This document shows positions 54,801 through 63,885 of a stretch of DNA of 64,000 bases, piece by piece; the stretch's first letter is position 1, and each line of letters opens with the position of its first letter. The stretch spans positions 107,660 to 171,659 of the forward strand of contig JAJDTM010000028.1 in assembly GCA_022827185.1 (NCBI GenBank), given 5' to 3'. The DNA is from Candidatus Poribacteria bacterium (GTDB lineage: Bacteria; Poribacteria; WGA-4E; WGA-3G). The translations under genes were made by a program, and so were the position numbers. The notes under the pieces are model-generated. The model did no database searches and was not told where the DNA came from. It saw nothing but the letters and a program-made list of their open reading frames with translations.

Positions 54801-55266
54801 TGAGATTATGTTTCGCCACCTCGTCGTCAACCTGACGCATCGCTGCCTCAACCAAAGCAGGACTTGCCGATCTATCTGATCTATTGGATGCGAGTTCTAC
54901 AATACCGAGTACGTGATTACCGAAACGTGGAAATTTATGTTGTAACAGTCGGGCAATCCCTTCCAACTGTCGATGCTTCCATACCCAATTATAATACTTC
55001 AGGGGCAAAAAGAACACCATTCCGAGCATCCCGGTCAGCAGGATAAGTACCCGCAAAAGCGTAGGTGTATCAAACATTCGATCTAAGCCAAACACGATCA
55101 GATACGAAATCATGATACCGAAGATTGCCGCCAGAGTTCCTTCAACGAGTTTGATGATCCATACCCGTTTTTGGTACTGTTCAAGTGCCGCCTTCATACG
55201 AGGTGGCAAGTTGACCTTTTGCTGCTGATGTCCACTGTCGCGTGGTTTTTCTTGTGTTTGGTTCAT
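51841..55266 (-). CDS. Large membrane protein of the DUF4175-like type with long coiled coil
   Basis: A 1141-residue protein. Two N-terminal helices (about 36-58 and 66-86) and a third (about 163-183, IPLILVVIGIIVIPATSR) are followed by a large periplasmic-type region with Ig-like strands, then a long coiled coil and an acidic, Pro/Gly-rich segment (about 660-800), then more helices. The layout matches large proteins found with VWA and DUF58 genes in Planctomycetes-type operons. ATG 55266 is preferred to 55320 because the extra 18 residues come from a repeat-like stretch. Role unknown; envelope stress or assembly is inferred from neighbours. Confidence 0.68.
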   Translation of the reverse strand: MNQTQEKPRDSGHQQQKVNLPPRMKAALEQYQKRVWIIKLVEGTLAAIFGIMISYLIVFGLDRMFDTPTLLRVLILLTGMLGMVFFLPLKYYNWVWKHRQLEGIARLLQHKFPRFGNHVLGIVELASNRSDRSASPALVEAAMRQVDDEVAKHNLTDAVPNPRHRRWAWVAGIPLILVVIGIIVIPATSRNTLARWLTPWRAVERYTFAQLEGETGLRVVAYAEPFDVEARLKNDSPWKPESAEARYADQTPIVAERDGAAYKFQLPPQTADGSVKLRVGDAQRSIPVEPKLRPALKELTAKVQLPDYLQHQEPRIDDVRGGIVNLVKGSTAILEATTTRELSEATLNNRPQKVDGTRLTTEPVSVETTTEMQLTWRDRFGLSAREPQVLRFEALNDEAPTVVLNKLKSNQVLISDEVLPFEIQATDDFGVKQIGLEWEGIANPVHNPEPTNGEKTVSAGTPTADALTVAATFSPKRENVKPQSLRLRAYVEDYLPDRERIYSPYLVLHVLTPAEHFRWLVGQMQLWAGAAKDVHDKELQLHQVNRELRDLPPEALDDPAQRKKIQNQAAAERANAARLDSLIETGEELVQEAAKNEEFDAEQLESWGEVLEQLEEIAQQRMPSVADLLARAAEAPGRPAEATAGGEPTDNTEQQGEQSAQGPPSLSRGEPDDSEKMEKYGPDSIVPPEGLDEEAPEDPNTPGKGVSVNRSKQPDGKPGYAPANPTPTVSDVESGFNESESAEGQAPQIVGGLGIPTTMLKGSGRDKKDEEGEETSAPQAADLVLEAVEEQQELLDAFAKLADEMSKLLVSFENSTFVKRLKAASRKQIDIAVDLNDLDSFGLERSATKNQSRRERLAERETNASGAVSTIIQDMVAYADRRPSPNYLRVLAEMQDALVSNQMEDIAKAINKNFVGQSTIEAEFWADTLDRWAEQLVDPLPDMPPPEGGLVELPNLPPEIVLEVLRIIDREITLREETRELEQAKEALTADKYGERSVDLYDTQITLTEDTREIAAQISLLPNAQEPRIQGQLAKVLQAAEVMDEVEDILAEPDTGPKAIAAITEVIEILLQTCRLPNTPMITTAPPATAAALRLMGLGDDSSGAFIENRAPGQAIGKAGRVLPEEFRQGLDAYFNTLEGN

Positions 55267-55449
55267 TTTTTTATATTTCCTTGCGGTTCGGTTAGACAGG
55301 TTTGGGTTTGAAAATGCCATTCCGTAGATCCGCCTGCGTCCGTTGTAGCAGGCTACGGTTACGGATAACAGATTATGCTACAAGCTACCAGAAACGTGCG
55401 CGTAATGTAATGGAGCGCAGTCAGGAGGCCATATTTAAAAAGTCTAAAT

Positions 55450-56451
55450 CTATACCCATCCATCATCAATCATTAATGTCAATGGCGATTCCATCTCTTC
55501 GAGGGGTAGATGAATTCGCTGCCGTTTCCGCGACGACTCATAAATCGCCATAAGGAGTTCTAAACAAGCGTATCCCTGATAGCCACTTGATCGGTGTTCC
55601 CGATCCTCGTCGATGGCTGCAATTAGGTCTTGTACCGGACTAATTTCTGAAGGTAATTCCGGTGTTACCCATGCGCCGCCAGATTGGTGGTTGCGGACAC
55701 GGAGTGCCGGTCCACCTGGGGCACTCAACTCAATTTCGCCTTCTGTTCCGTAGCAGTAAATATGGTGATAACCGGGTGCGGTATCGCTGCCGGATTCAAT
55801 GATGCCACGGACATTGTCTTCAAATTTGAAGTACCCGATCGCGAAATTCTCAGAGTGTAGATCATATTTAGTCGGTGTCCCGATCCGTTCAATCTGCCCG
55901 ATTACCCAACTGATAGGGCGATCGCCGTAAATAAAGCGCATCAGATCGACGGTATGCGTGGCATTGTCCTTCAGGTCGCCGCCACCACAGATACCGTGGA
56001 TTCGGAAAATTTCGCCGATCTGCCCCTCGGCAATCATCTGTTTTGCGACGACATAGGGCGCGTTAAACCGTAGTTGATGGTCAATCGCTAATTTGACATT
56101 GTGCTGTGAACACGTCTCAAGCATCTCACGCGCCTGCCCGAGATTTTCCGCCATCGGTTTTTCAGAAAGGATTCCTTTTACACCGTGTTTTGCGACACCA
56201 ATCACGAGGGGTGCGTGCAGTTTCGGACGCGTACACACTGAAACAATATCAATCTCCTCTGTTTCAAGCATCTCAATATAATCGGTATACTGTTTTTCGA
56301 CGCCGTACTGCTCGCCATAGGCTTTCATACGCTCTTGATCAACATCGGCGAGTGCGGTCAATGTCGCTCTCGGTTCATTTACATACCATCCGGTGTGCAT
56401 GTGAGAAATTCCACCGCAACCGACTATTGCCACTTTATAATTTTTGCTCAT
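55450..56451 (-). CDS. Gfo/Idh/MocA family oxidoreductase
   Basis: A 333-residue NAD(P)-dependent dehydrogenase. The Rossmann motif is VAIVGCGGISHMH; LSEKPMAENLGQAREM holds the catalytic Lys; DNATHTVDLMRF is the family's D-x3-H motif. ATG 56451 is used rather than TTG 56457; AAGGA lies 9 nt upstream. Substrates in this family are sugars, inositols or sugar acids. It sits inside the envelope gene train but has no evident link with it. Confidence 0.9.
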   Translation of the reverse strand: MSKNYKVAIVGCGGISHMHTGWYVNEPRATLTALADVDQERMKAYGEQYGVEKQYTDYIEMLETEEIDIVSVCTRPKLHAPLVIGVAKHGVKGILSEKPMAENLGQAREMLETCSQHNVKLAIDHQLRFNAPYVVAKQMIAEGQIGEIFRIHGICGGGDLKDNATHTVDLMRFIYGDRPISWVIGQIERIGTPTKYDLHSENFAIGYFKFEDNVRGIIESGSDTAPGYHHIYCYGTEGEIELSAPGGPALRVRNHQSGGAWVTPELPSEISPVQDLIAAIDEDREHRSSGYQGYACLELLMAIYESSRKRQRIHLPLEEMESPLTLMIDDGWV

Positions 56452-56571
56452 TATCAAAATTCCTTCTGGCTCAGAATTGGTCGTTGGTTATCGGTTTAGT
56501 TCGATGTTCACGCCTGATGATATATAATATCATGTTTTAGCGCAGGTGTCCATGCGTAAGTTCTTTATAAG

Positions 56572-58818
56572 TTACACGGCTCCGTTCATTTTTCTTGCGA
56601 CCCAGAACACGCCGAGTAAAAAGACGAGGAAGCCTGCCCAGATGGGGTGCGCCCAGATCCGTGTGCGATGGACAGTCGGTGCGGGTTCTGGCAAGGCTGC
56701 GAGATACGCCAATAGACTCGGTATTTCAGAAATCGGTACCAGTTTTCCATCGGTAATCTTGGCAATTTCTTCTAACACATCGAAACGTGCCAAACGTCCT
56801 TGCTGCTCCCGATTTAAGCCTTGTACGGATAGATCCGTTTGAACAGAGGCACCGGTTTCGCTACTGCTCGCAACGAGACGATAGTTCCCCGGTTCTTTCG
56901 GTATAAACGCACCGACGAACAAGCCCGTCATATCCTCTATGCCGGGTTGAAGTCGAATTGTCTGCGTTTTGCCGGATGGTGAAATCGCTTGTACAACAAC
57001 TGAACCTCTGTCCAAGGGACCGCCGACGTTGTCAATAGCGTTGGCATGCAACGTCAAAACATCATCAACGTTTGGTCGGTCAGGGGAGTAGAACAGTCGT
57101 ATCAATTCGCTTTGTGCCATCTGCCGTCGATATGCCATCCACCGTGCGACTTGACTCCAGAAACGGTAGTGGTACTTATCTTCAACGCCTTGCCGCCACC
57201 GCCACGCACTGTCTGTCCCCATAAATAATACTTTACCGGTGCCGTACGTTTTGGTCACAATCAGTGGTACACGTCCGGAAGCAGTCGCCACTTGATCGTG
57301 AACTGCCAGCGTCTCGGTACCAACCTTGGCGCGTTTAACACCAGTGTACCAGAAAAACCCGGGTAACTTGCGCCACACTTCACCATTGTCCAAGTCTGTA
57401 TCTCCGAGACGTGTTAGCAAACTGCGCTGCCCGGACTCAGTGAGTGCGAAATACCCCTGCATACTTGAACCGACACCCTCCGGTGTTGCTGGATCCAAGA
57501 CCACAGGATAGAGGTCGTCAAGGGGACCAGGGATTAACGATTCATGCGCGCCGTTGCGTCCCGGCATAAAGACGAGCCCCGCAGCTTGGGCAGAGACTAA
57601 TTTCCGTAATTCTCGTGTTTGTTCGACCGTCAGCTGGTCTTCCGCTATACCGACATCGCCGAGAAACACTACATCATAACGACTTAGCTCCCGTGGATCA
57701 GGAAAACGTTTAATATAAGTGCGACCCCCGCCGACATCAGGGAGTTCCGGGTGAAAAAGGAGGCATGTTACTTCAACACCCGGATCCCGTTCTAAAGCGT
57801 TTCGGAGATATCGGTACTCCCATCGCGGATAAGATTCGATGACGAGTACTTTCAATTGTTCTTTACGTATTGATATGGGTGCGGAGATCTCATTATTTTC
57901 AGGGATTAATTCCTCTGGATCCCGCTCGATACGCAGATTTAGTGTATAATCTCCGGTTGCCTGCCCTTCGGCACCTGGCATCCAGACGATATTCTCTTGC
58001 GCCTGACTCATGGCAGGCACACGGACAACTTTTGTAACCGTTGCTTTCTTATCAACGCTGAGTGTAACACGAACATCTCGATCCTGCCCCAAGGTGCTAC
58101 GCACAACAAACGGAATCCGAAGTTGCTTGTTTGCGACACCATAAGTCGGTGCGTCCATCCTGACCAATTCAAGGTCGGGGAGTGGCACTTTGCTCCCGAC
58201 ACCTATTGCGAAGACGGGAATCCCTTTCATCCGAAAGCGTGTCGCTGCTTCCACTGGCGAGTTCCCCACATTCCAATCGCCGTCCGATAGCAAGACCACA
58301 CCGCGAAGGTTCGCATGCGTGTCAAGCACGTGCGAAAGTCCGGCGTTTAGATCTGTTGCCTCATCTGCTGGATCTAACTGTGAAGAGAACGGCTCAAACA
58401 CTATATTGAGATCGGTTGCATCTTGCCCGTTGCTATTATCGGATGGGGCCCCGCCTTTCCAGACCTCCTCAGCCATCAGCGGTTGAATCGTCTCAGCGCG
58501 GCTTTTGCGCTCGCCGGAGACATCTTGATCCTCAAAAACATCCCGCGTCTGCATACTCTTGGATTGGTCCCAGAGTACTGCAAGTGTCGAACGCCGATCC
58601 GGGGGCTGCGTCTTCAACCATTCGGGCTGATTTAGGGTAACAACGACTAAGCAGACCAATACAAAACGGAGTAACTCAAGCCATCCGGTTTGCATGCGAT
58701 ACCCGCTGCGGTGCCATGCCAACCAGCATAACACACCTGTCACAGCCACAATAATCAATCCTAAGACTGTGACGGAATTGTTTGAGAGGAATTCTAAACT
58801 TCCCTGTTGTTCTTGCAT
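56572..58818 (-). CDS. VWA/glutamine-amidotransferase-like membrane protein
   Basis: A 748-residue protein. Two N-terminal helices (VLGLIIVAVTGVLCWLAW; LRFVLVCLVVVTL), then a von Willebrand A domain with the MIDAS motif DQSKS at 84-88 and VVLLSDGDWNVGNSP, a middle amidotransferase-like part (VLVIESYPRWEYRYLRNAL; GLVFMPGRNG) and a C-terminal helix. This is the layout of BatA/aerotolerance-type proteins in Planctomycetes operons. ATG 58818 follows GGAG by 8 nt; the frame to 58953 overlaps the NTPase gene. The MoxR and DUF58 partners expected upstream are not seen; the NTPase island is there instead. Confidence 0.8.
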   Translation of the reverse strand: MQEQQGSLEFLSNNSVTVLGLIIVAVTGVLCWLAWHRSGYRMQTGWLELLRFVLVCLVVVTLNQPEWLKTQPPDRRSTLAVLWDQSKSMQTRDVFEDQDVSGERKSRAETIQPLMAEEVWKGGAPSDNSNGQDATDLNIVFEPFSSQLDPADEATDLNAGLSHVLDTHANLRGVVLLSDGDWNVGNSPVEAATRFRMKGIPVFAIGVGSKVPLPDLELVRMDAPTYGVANKQLRIPFVVRSTLGQDRDVRVTLSVDKKATVTKVVRVPAMSQAQENIVWMPGAEGQATGDYTLNLRIERDPEELIPENNEISAPISIRKEQLKVLVIESYPRWEYRYLRNALERDPGVEVTCLLFHPELPDVGGGRTYIKRFPDPRELSRYDVVFLGDVGIAEDQLTVEQTRELRKLVSAQAAGLVFMPGRNGAHESLIPGPLDDLYPVVLDPATPEGVGSSMQGYFALTESGQRSLLTRLGDTDLDNGEVWRKLPGFFWYTGVKRAKVGTETLAVHDQVATASGRVPLIVTKTYGTGKVLFMGTDSAWRWRQGVEDKYHYRFWSQVARWMAYRRQMAQSELIRLFYSPDRPNVDDVLTLHANAIDNVGGPLDRGSVVVQAISPSGKTQTIRLQPGIEDMTGLFVGAFIPKEPGNYRLVASSSETGASVQTDLSVQGLNREQQGRLARFDVLEEIAKITDGKLVPISEIPSLLAYLAALPEPAPTVHRTRIWAHPIWAGFLVFLLGVFWVARKMNGAV

Positions 58819-58837
58819 TTTTGTATCTCCGAATACG

Positions 58838-61800
58838 CTAAAACCTTCTTTCTTCACCGATTTTTGCGTCCTCAATTTGCTCTTCCAAAAAGAGGGTATA
58901 TTCGTCAATCCAACGATTGACTCTTTCGTCATTATCAATATCCTGGATGTCAACTAATTTTTGTAGTTTCTCTTCATAATATAAACTAGCAGGGCCCCAG
59001 AATCCTTCTGTCGAATAATTTGATATCAATGTACTTCTAACATCTTCACGTTCTCCATACCGAACGAGAAGATCACGTGCCAAAGAGTCATGCCAATCTT
59101 CTATCAAAAGGGTTTTAGGGACAAATTCACTGGCAAGATACCACGCGCGATTTTCCACGTCCTCATCAACCCATTCCCAGATTTTTTCGCGTGGAATTAA
59201 GGTCAATGTGCCCTTCTCTTTTTCCGTTTCTGAAAGATCTGCTTCCCTAAGCCATTTTCCTATGGACATAGTTCTTGAAAAATTATCTCGATCACCTAAG
59301 TGTGCACTAACGTGCCCCCAAATCTCCACAGGATATTTTTTAGTTGTTTCAGTGAGGAACGAGCAATTTTTTGAGAAAGCACCAAAGATTGTTCTATCTT
59401 TACCGAAGGAAACTAGCATGAGTTGTACTAACTCTAAAGCTTTCTGTGGATAGAGGCGTAGAAGTACATTTGCCGTCTTTGTCCAATAAAAATCTGTCAT
59501 TGTATCATACCGATAATTATCCGATTCTTTAAACAATTCTGGATGTGAAAGGAGTCGGAAGGTAAGTTCGCGGGGCAAAATTAATTCAGAATTCCGAGAA
59601 ATATAGTAATTGTAGAACAACTTCAATGCAAGGCCTATAGCAGATCTGTCCATGCTATTTAACAGAAATTCTATCCAAGCATTAAAGACACTATCAGATA
59701 AGTTGGTAATTGCATTCTGGTATATGAATAATCCAAAATCGTTGATATTAATGGTTCCGCTTTCTGCGAGGTTGAGAACGCGAAGCCCAGCTTGATTAGT
59801 CAATCCGGCGTGGTATGTGAGCGATGGTACTATTGCGTTAAGTGTAGTATCCTCACAAAGCGCATCAAGTTGTTGTTCCCATAGTGTCAAGTCTCTATCG
59901 AAGATTGCCTGAAAATAACCACTCAGAAAATAAGTGCTTGCATTGTCCCCAGCGTTTCGTTGAGTATCAAGAAACATTGGTAGAAGCGAGAGATTTTCAT
60001 CTATTTTTCCGAGTTCATATCCAAACTTGTTTCCATTCTCTGCCTCAGTGGTCACAAGCCATGGTAGTTCGGATTCCAAGAGAATAGGATTATCCATGGA
60101 CTGCTTAGCGAGTGTTTCAAGGTGAGGTTGAATTAGATCAACTCCATCTTCGTGTTCAAGAAGTCTATCTTCAATCAGATCCATCCCAACATAGCGTTGC
60201 ATTAGCGAATGAAAGTCGGATCCAATTAAGTTATCTCGGATTTGCTCAAAACTTTGCCGGATTTCCGCTGGCAGCCCTTTGTTTTCCACATAAGAATCAT
60301 CATCAAACAAAATTTGACTAATTGTCTCAATAATCTGTTTTTCGCTTGCATATTTGCTTTTGATAATTGTTGTAACTGTGTTCACAACCATATCGCCCAA
60401 GTCAGGGATTCTACCAATTGAACCTGCGTATCCAAGTAAAATTCCCACAGTTTCTCTGCGCTCATCCTCGGGCAAAAGCTCTAATTGTTCAGATAGAAGC
60501 TGCCATAAGGAACGATAGGCTTCCCACCACTCAGGGTATGTTTTCGGTTGCCAAAGGTCTGGTTCCTTCCGTATTCCCTGATATTCTGCTCCAGATATCC
60601 GTGAGAAATGGTCAGATATCAAACCTTTACCGCAAGCTTTAAGGGCAAGGGTTCGTCGCTCTTTTGAACCAGACTCAAATGCTTCCTTTAAGACAGGTAA
60701 ACGTTCTCTTGGAGATGCTTCTGTAGGAGCTACCGCGCCTGGTCCTAATGAGAAAAGTTCAGCAAATACTCCACTTGCATTGTTCGATATTCTTTCATTT
60801 TCTGCTTCACCGAGCGCAAGGAGTAATCTTGCTGCATTGGGGAACAACTTTCGCCATATAGCAATTTTTTCAAGAGCCCATATTACGGATCTCCGTCCAT
60901 CAGTAAATTCTAACAGGGTTTCTTTATCCCAAGTACCAATTGTTCGCATCAAGCATCTTAAAGCAGATTCTGGATCTGCTTCAGTCAAAGCGAGAAAAAA
61001 ACGGCTACCCAACCTTGTCTTCAGATATTCATTATCGCGAAAAGGTCCATTTGGTCCAAGGAGTTCCTTAACGACTCTTGATGCCGCTTCCGATTCTGCT
61101 GCGTAGACAAACATTTCATAGAAATACTCAATTAATTCTTGTTTTTCTTTTAGATCTTGAGTGAAGTCCTCAAGGTTGAAGGTCGAACCGCGAATTTCCC
61201 ACCACTTCGTCCATAGTTTAATGTGAAGTGCTTTTGGCGTAATATAGAGTGTATATTCACCTTGAAGGATTTTTCGTTGCCTAAGCTGATGAATTATTGA
61301 TTGGAACTTGTCCCAGGTGATTCCCAGATCAGCGGTTTTAATTTTTTGAGCAATTGCTTCACTTTCTGAAGCAACAGATCGTTCATATCCGAACCGTTTA
61401 AAAAGGGCAAGGTGCTGAAGTACCAATCTCCGTTGTTCTACCTGTTCGCTGTTTGGATCATCTCCAGCAACGATGTAACGTTCCCAGATATCAACCGTTC
61501 CAGGAGGTTTGAGCAAATCCTCAGGATGGTTTACTAAGTTTTCACCGATGACATGGGCGACTCTTGGCGAACCGCTACAGAGTTCAGCCCATCTATTTAC
61601 TTCAGCGTCAGGGACACTGATATAACTTTGAACAATACTGCAAATCTGTTCATTATCAAGCGGCGGAGCATCGTAGTAATCAATACCTCCGGATTTTTCT
61701 TCATAGTCGTGGTGTATAGTGATCAATTTAATTCTTGATCCGCGATGTCTCAGCTTATTCCAGATATATGATCTGCTGTCCTGATTACACTCATCAATTA

Positions 61801-62659
61801 TTAAAATGGCAGAAAAGCTGTTATCGTCTCTGAGGATCTCATTCATTAAAATGCTGTCCTGAAATTGAGAAGCAGTGCAATAAATAACAAGCGGAGCTAA
61901 ATCTTCTTTCTTTGTGGTTTCCAAAACAAGTTTCGTCTTTCCGATACCTGGTTCACCTAACACCCGCACGTGAATTGTGTCGTTGTTTTGCCTTAATTTC
62001 TCTTGGATCTCTGAGATTTGATCGTTTTGTGATTTTCCTGAAACGAATGAAACCTGCATAGTGGCATCTTCAGACCAACTCTGATGTGTTTGAAAAATTG
62101 TCCTAGCATTTCCATTTATCCATAACGCTAACGATGGAAACGACTCAAGGAAACCTCTTAACGTATTCTGAGTAAACACCTCTACTTTAGGCTGTGGATA
62201 ATCACACTGTTTCAAGTATTCCTCAATGTTAGAAAGTATTTTTTGTCGTTGGGGTTCAACTGGATCAATTCCGGTGCAAACCAAAATATAAGTGCCATCA
62301 GCGTCAAGACAAGCTCGAATACTTTCACCAAGGTTCCGCCTATCAGGAGTTCCTTTGAAAAGTTCATTCTTGATTTGTGCTGGTTCCCAAGGTTTAAATG
62401 TTGACCCCGATTTAATTTGGTAACAGGTCTTTCCCTGTTCAATTATACCGTATCCGTTTGCAATTTGGGTATCGTCAACAGTAGCATCCACTCCACCGTC
62501 CGCAACATTACCCCAACTAGATACGTGAATCTTGCTAAGTTCTATCCCGAGCCTGCGTGCTTCTGCCCAAAGTAACCTCCGAAAGAAATCAACTGCTGTA
62601 CTCTGATCAAGTTGGTTAAGGTGTTCATTTTTGACAGTAAATATAGTATCAATGTTCAC
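58838..62659 (-). CDS. PD-(D/E)XK-like nuclease fused to a P-loop NTPase and helical repeats (putative defence protein)
   Basis: A 1273-residue protein. Residues about 20-180 resemble a restriction-type nuclease: GGVDATVDD (Asp58) followed by TCYQIKSG (Gln81, Lys83), the D...QxK form of PD-(D/E)XK. Walker A GEPGIGKT is at 235-242 and Walker B AILIIDE at 284-290. The remaining about 850 residues are mostly helical, like the sensor repeats of STAND NTPases. GTG 62659 has GGAGG 6 nt upstream. The layout fits Avs-like or other nuclease-STAND antiviral proteins, but no named family is recognised. A methylase remnant lies 65 nt upstream. Confidence 0.75.
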   Translation of the reverse strand: MNIDTIFTVKNEHLNQLDQSTAVDFFRRLLWAEARRLGIELSKIHVSSWGNVADGGVDATVDDTQIANGYGIIEQGKTCYQIKSGSTFKPWEPAQIKNELFKGTPDRRNLGESIRACLDADGTYILVCTGIDPVEPQRQKILSNIEEYLKQCDYPQPKVEVFTQNTLRGFLESFPSLALWINGNARTIFQTHQSWSEDATMQVSFVSGKSQNDQISEIQEKLRQNNDTIHVRVLGEPGIGKTKLVLETTKKEDLAPLVIYCTASQFQDSILMNEILRDDNSFSAILIIDECNQDSRSYIWNKLRHRGSRIKLITIHHDYEEKSGGIDYYDAPPLDNEQICSIVQSYISVPDAEVNRWAELCSGSPRVAHVIGENLVNHPEDLLKPPGTVDIWERYIVAGDDPNSEQVEQRRLVLQHLALFKRFGYERSVASESEAIAQKIKTADLGITWDKFQSIIHQLRQRKILQGEYTLYITPKALHIKLWTKWWEIRGSTFNLEDFTQDLKEKQELIEYFYEMFVYAAESEAASRVVKELLGPNGPFRDNEYLKTRLGSRFFLALTEADPESALRCLMRTIGTWDKETLLEFTDGRRSVIWALEKIAIWRKLFPNAARLLLALGEAENERISNNASGVFAELFSLGPGAVAPTEASPRERLPVLKEAFESGSKERRTLALKACGKGLISDHFSRISGAEYQGIRKEPDLWQPKTYPEWWEAYRSLWQLLSEQLELLPEDERRETVGILLGYAGSIGRIPDLGDMVVNTVTTIIKSKYASEKQIIETISQILFDDDSYVENKGLPAEIRQSFEQIRDNLIGSDFHSLMQRYVGMDLIEDRLLEHEDGVDLIQPHLETLAKQSMDNPILLESELPWLVTTEAENGNKFGYELGKIDENLSLLPMFLDTQRNAGDNASTYFLSGYFQAIFDRDLTLWEQQLDALCEDTTLNAIVPSLTYHAGLTNQAGLRVLNLAESGTININDFGLFIYQNAITNLSDSVFNAWIEFLLNSMDRSAIGLALKLFYNYYISRNSELILPRELTFRLLSHPELFKESDNYRYDTMTDFYWTKTANVLLRLYPQKALELVQLMLVSFGKDRTIFGAFSKNCSFLTETTKKYPVEIWGHVSAHLGDRDNFSRTMSIGKWLREADLSETEKEKGTLTLIPREKIWEWVDEDVENRAWYLASEFVPKTLLIEDWHDSLARDLLVRYGEREDVRSTLISNYSTEGFWGPASLYYEEKLQKLVDIQDIDNDERVNRWIDEYTLFLEEQIEDAKIGEERRF

Positions 62660-62724
62660 TTTATACCTCCAAATGATTTACAACATAAATACCGCACGGT
62701 TATTGCGATGTGTCGAAGATTGAT

Positions 62725-63885
62725 TTATAGAAATAGACCATCTTGCCCTGGGTTTAGATTCTCACTCTGAAGTTTAAGTTCTCGTGCCTCTTTCTCTAAA
62801 TTGCACTTTTGATCTGTGCCCCCGTGAATACTCGGTTCCTTACATAGTTTCAAGCGGAGAAGATCCAATCCCTCGTGCACCTCTGGATGTGTGTTTTCTC
62901 CAAGACCAAGGATTTTAGATAATAACAACCTATCAAGTTCCTGCCTGACAGGATCATCTAAAATTTGGTTGAAGGGTAACATTCGCTTAAGTTTTAAATT
63001 GTGAAAAATAGATTCTGCAATCGTCAATTGAAATTGATTCAACTGGCGTACATCTAAGGTAGGTAAAGAGCGTAAATCAGTCCTTGCGTAAATCCCTCGT
63101 CCTAGGTGTTGTTTACTGGAGTTCATCCAATGGCATAATAACCCAAGTGTTGAATTGCACCACAACGTCCAGACATACTCATAATTTTTATCTTTAAAAA
63201 TAATACTTGGAATTAAGTTTACACCCAGGGTATTTTGTTCAGTGAACATCACCGTTAAAGAATTAGTATTATAGCGCAGATACATATTGTAATGGATTCT
63301 GCTATTCTGCTGTTTTATTTTCTCTATATCATCCGGCAAATTTGAGCGAAGGAGCCCATGAGAATCTGGTTGAACAACCATCGATCGCTGAGTTTCTTTG
63401 TGCACATGGTGCAAGCAAGGGTAGTCTGCAGTGTCTGGACAACCTTTTTCAATCTTTAATATTTTTTTCTTATTCTTACCCTTCATGTCGTATACTCTTG
63501 AACCTACCGTTGCGATCTCCGAGAGTTGACAAATTGGAATCGATTCGGGAATTTCTTGTCTAGGCAATTGTAAATGACCATTAACCAGTCGGTATCCGGA
63601 TTGAACCGTAGCGAGATCTTTAACACAGAAAACGGACCATACCCCATTGGCGGGTGTTAAGGAACAGTTCTGCGCGTAACCTATGATTTCTTTACCCATT
63701 TTTATTGGACTTCCACCAGTAATACCATCCTCAATTTTGGGAATGTCGTTGAGTCTAAAAATTTCCTTTGCTGTTTCTATTGCTTCCAGTTTACCTCCAG
63801 GTTGCTTGTGTAGGCAGATAAAGGTGCCACGCCCCGAATTTTCAGTTTTACCTTTTTTTCCAATTATAGTGAATCCCGTAATTAA
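62725..63885 (-). pseudogene. C-terminal part of a restriction-modification type DNA methylase
   Basis: An open frame of about 386 codons up to an in-frame TAA at 63886-63888; the first ATG is at 63699 but residues before it (FICLHKQPGGKLEAIETAKE) read on smoothly with no start. The segments IPICQLSEIATVGSRVYDMK and WTLWCNSTLGLLCHWMNSSK with GRGIYARTDLRSLPTLDVRQ resemble the C-terminal target-recognition part of large N6-adenine methylases. The catalytic NPPY motif is absent. The gene therefore looks cut off by the transposase that ends just upstream. A shorter functional protein from 63699 cannot be excluded. Confidence 0.62.

Noticed and set aside
58838..62659. Naming the NTPase as a specific Avs type
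   Set aside because: Only the general nuclease-NTPase-helical layout is visible; the family-specific sensor cannot be identified by eye.
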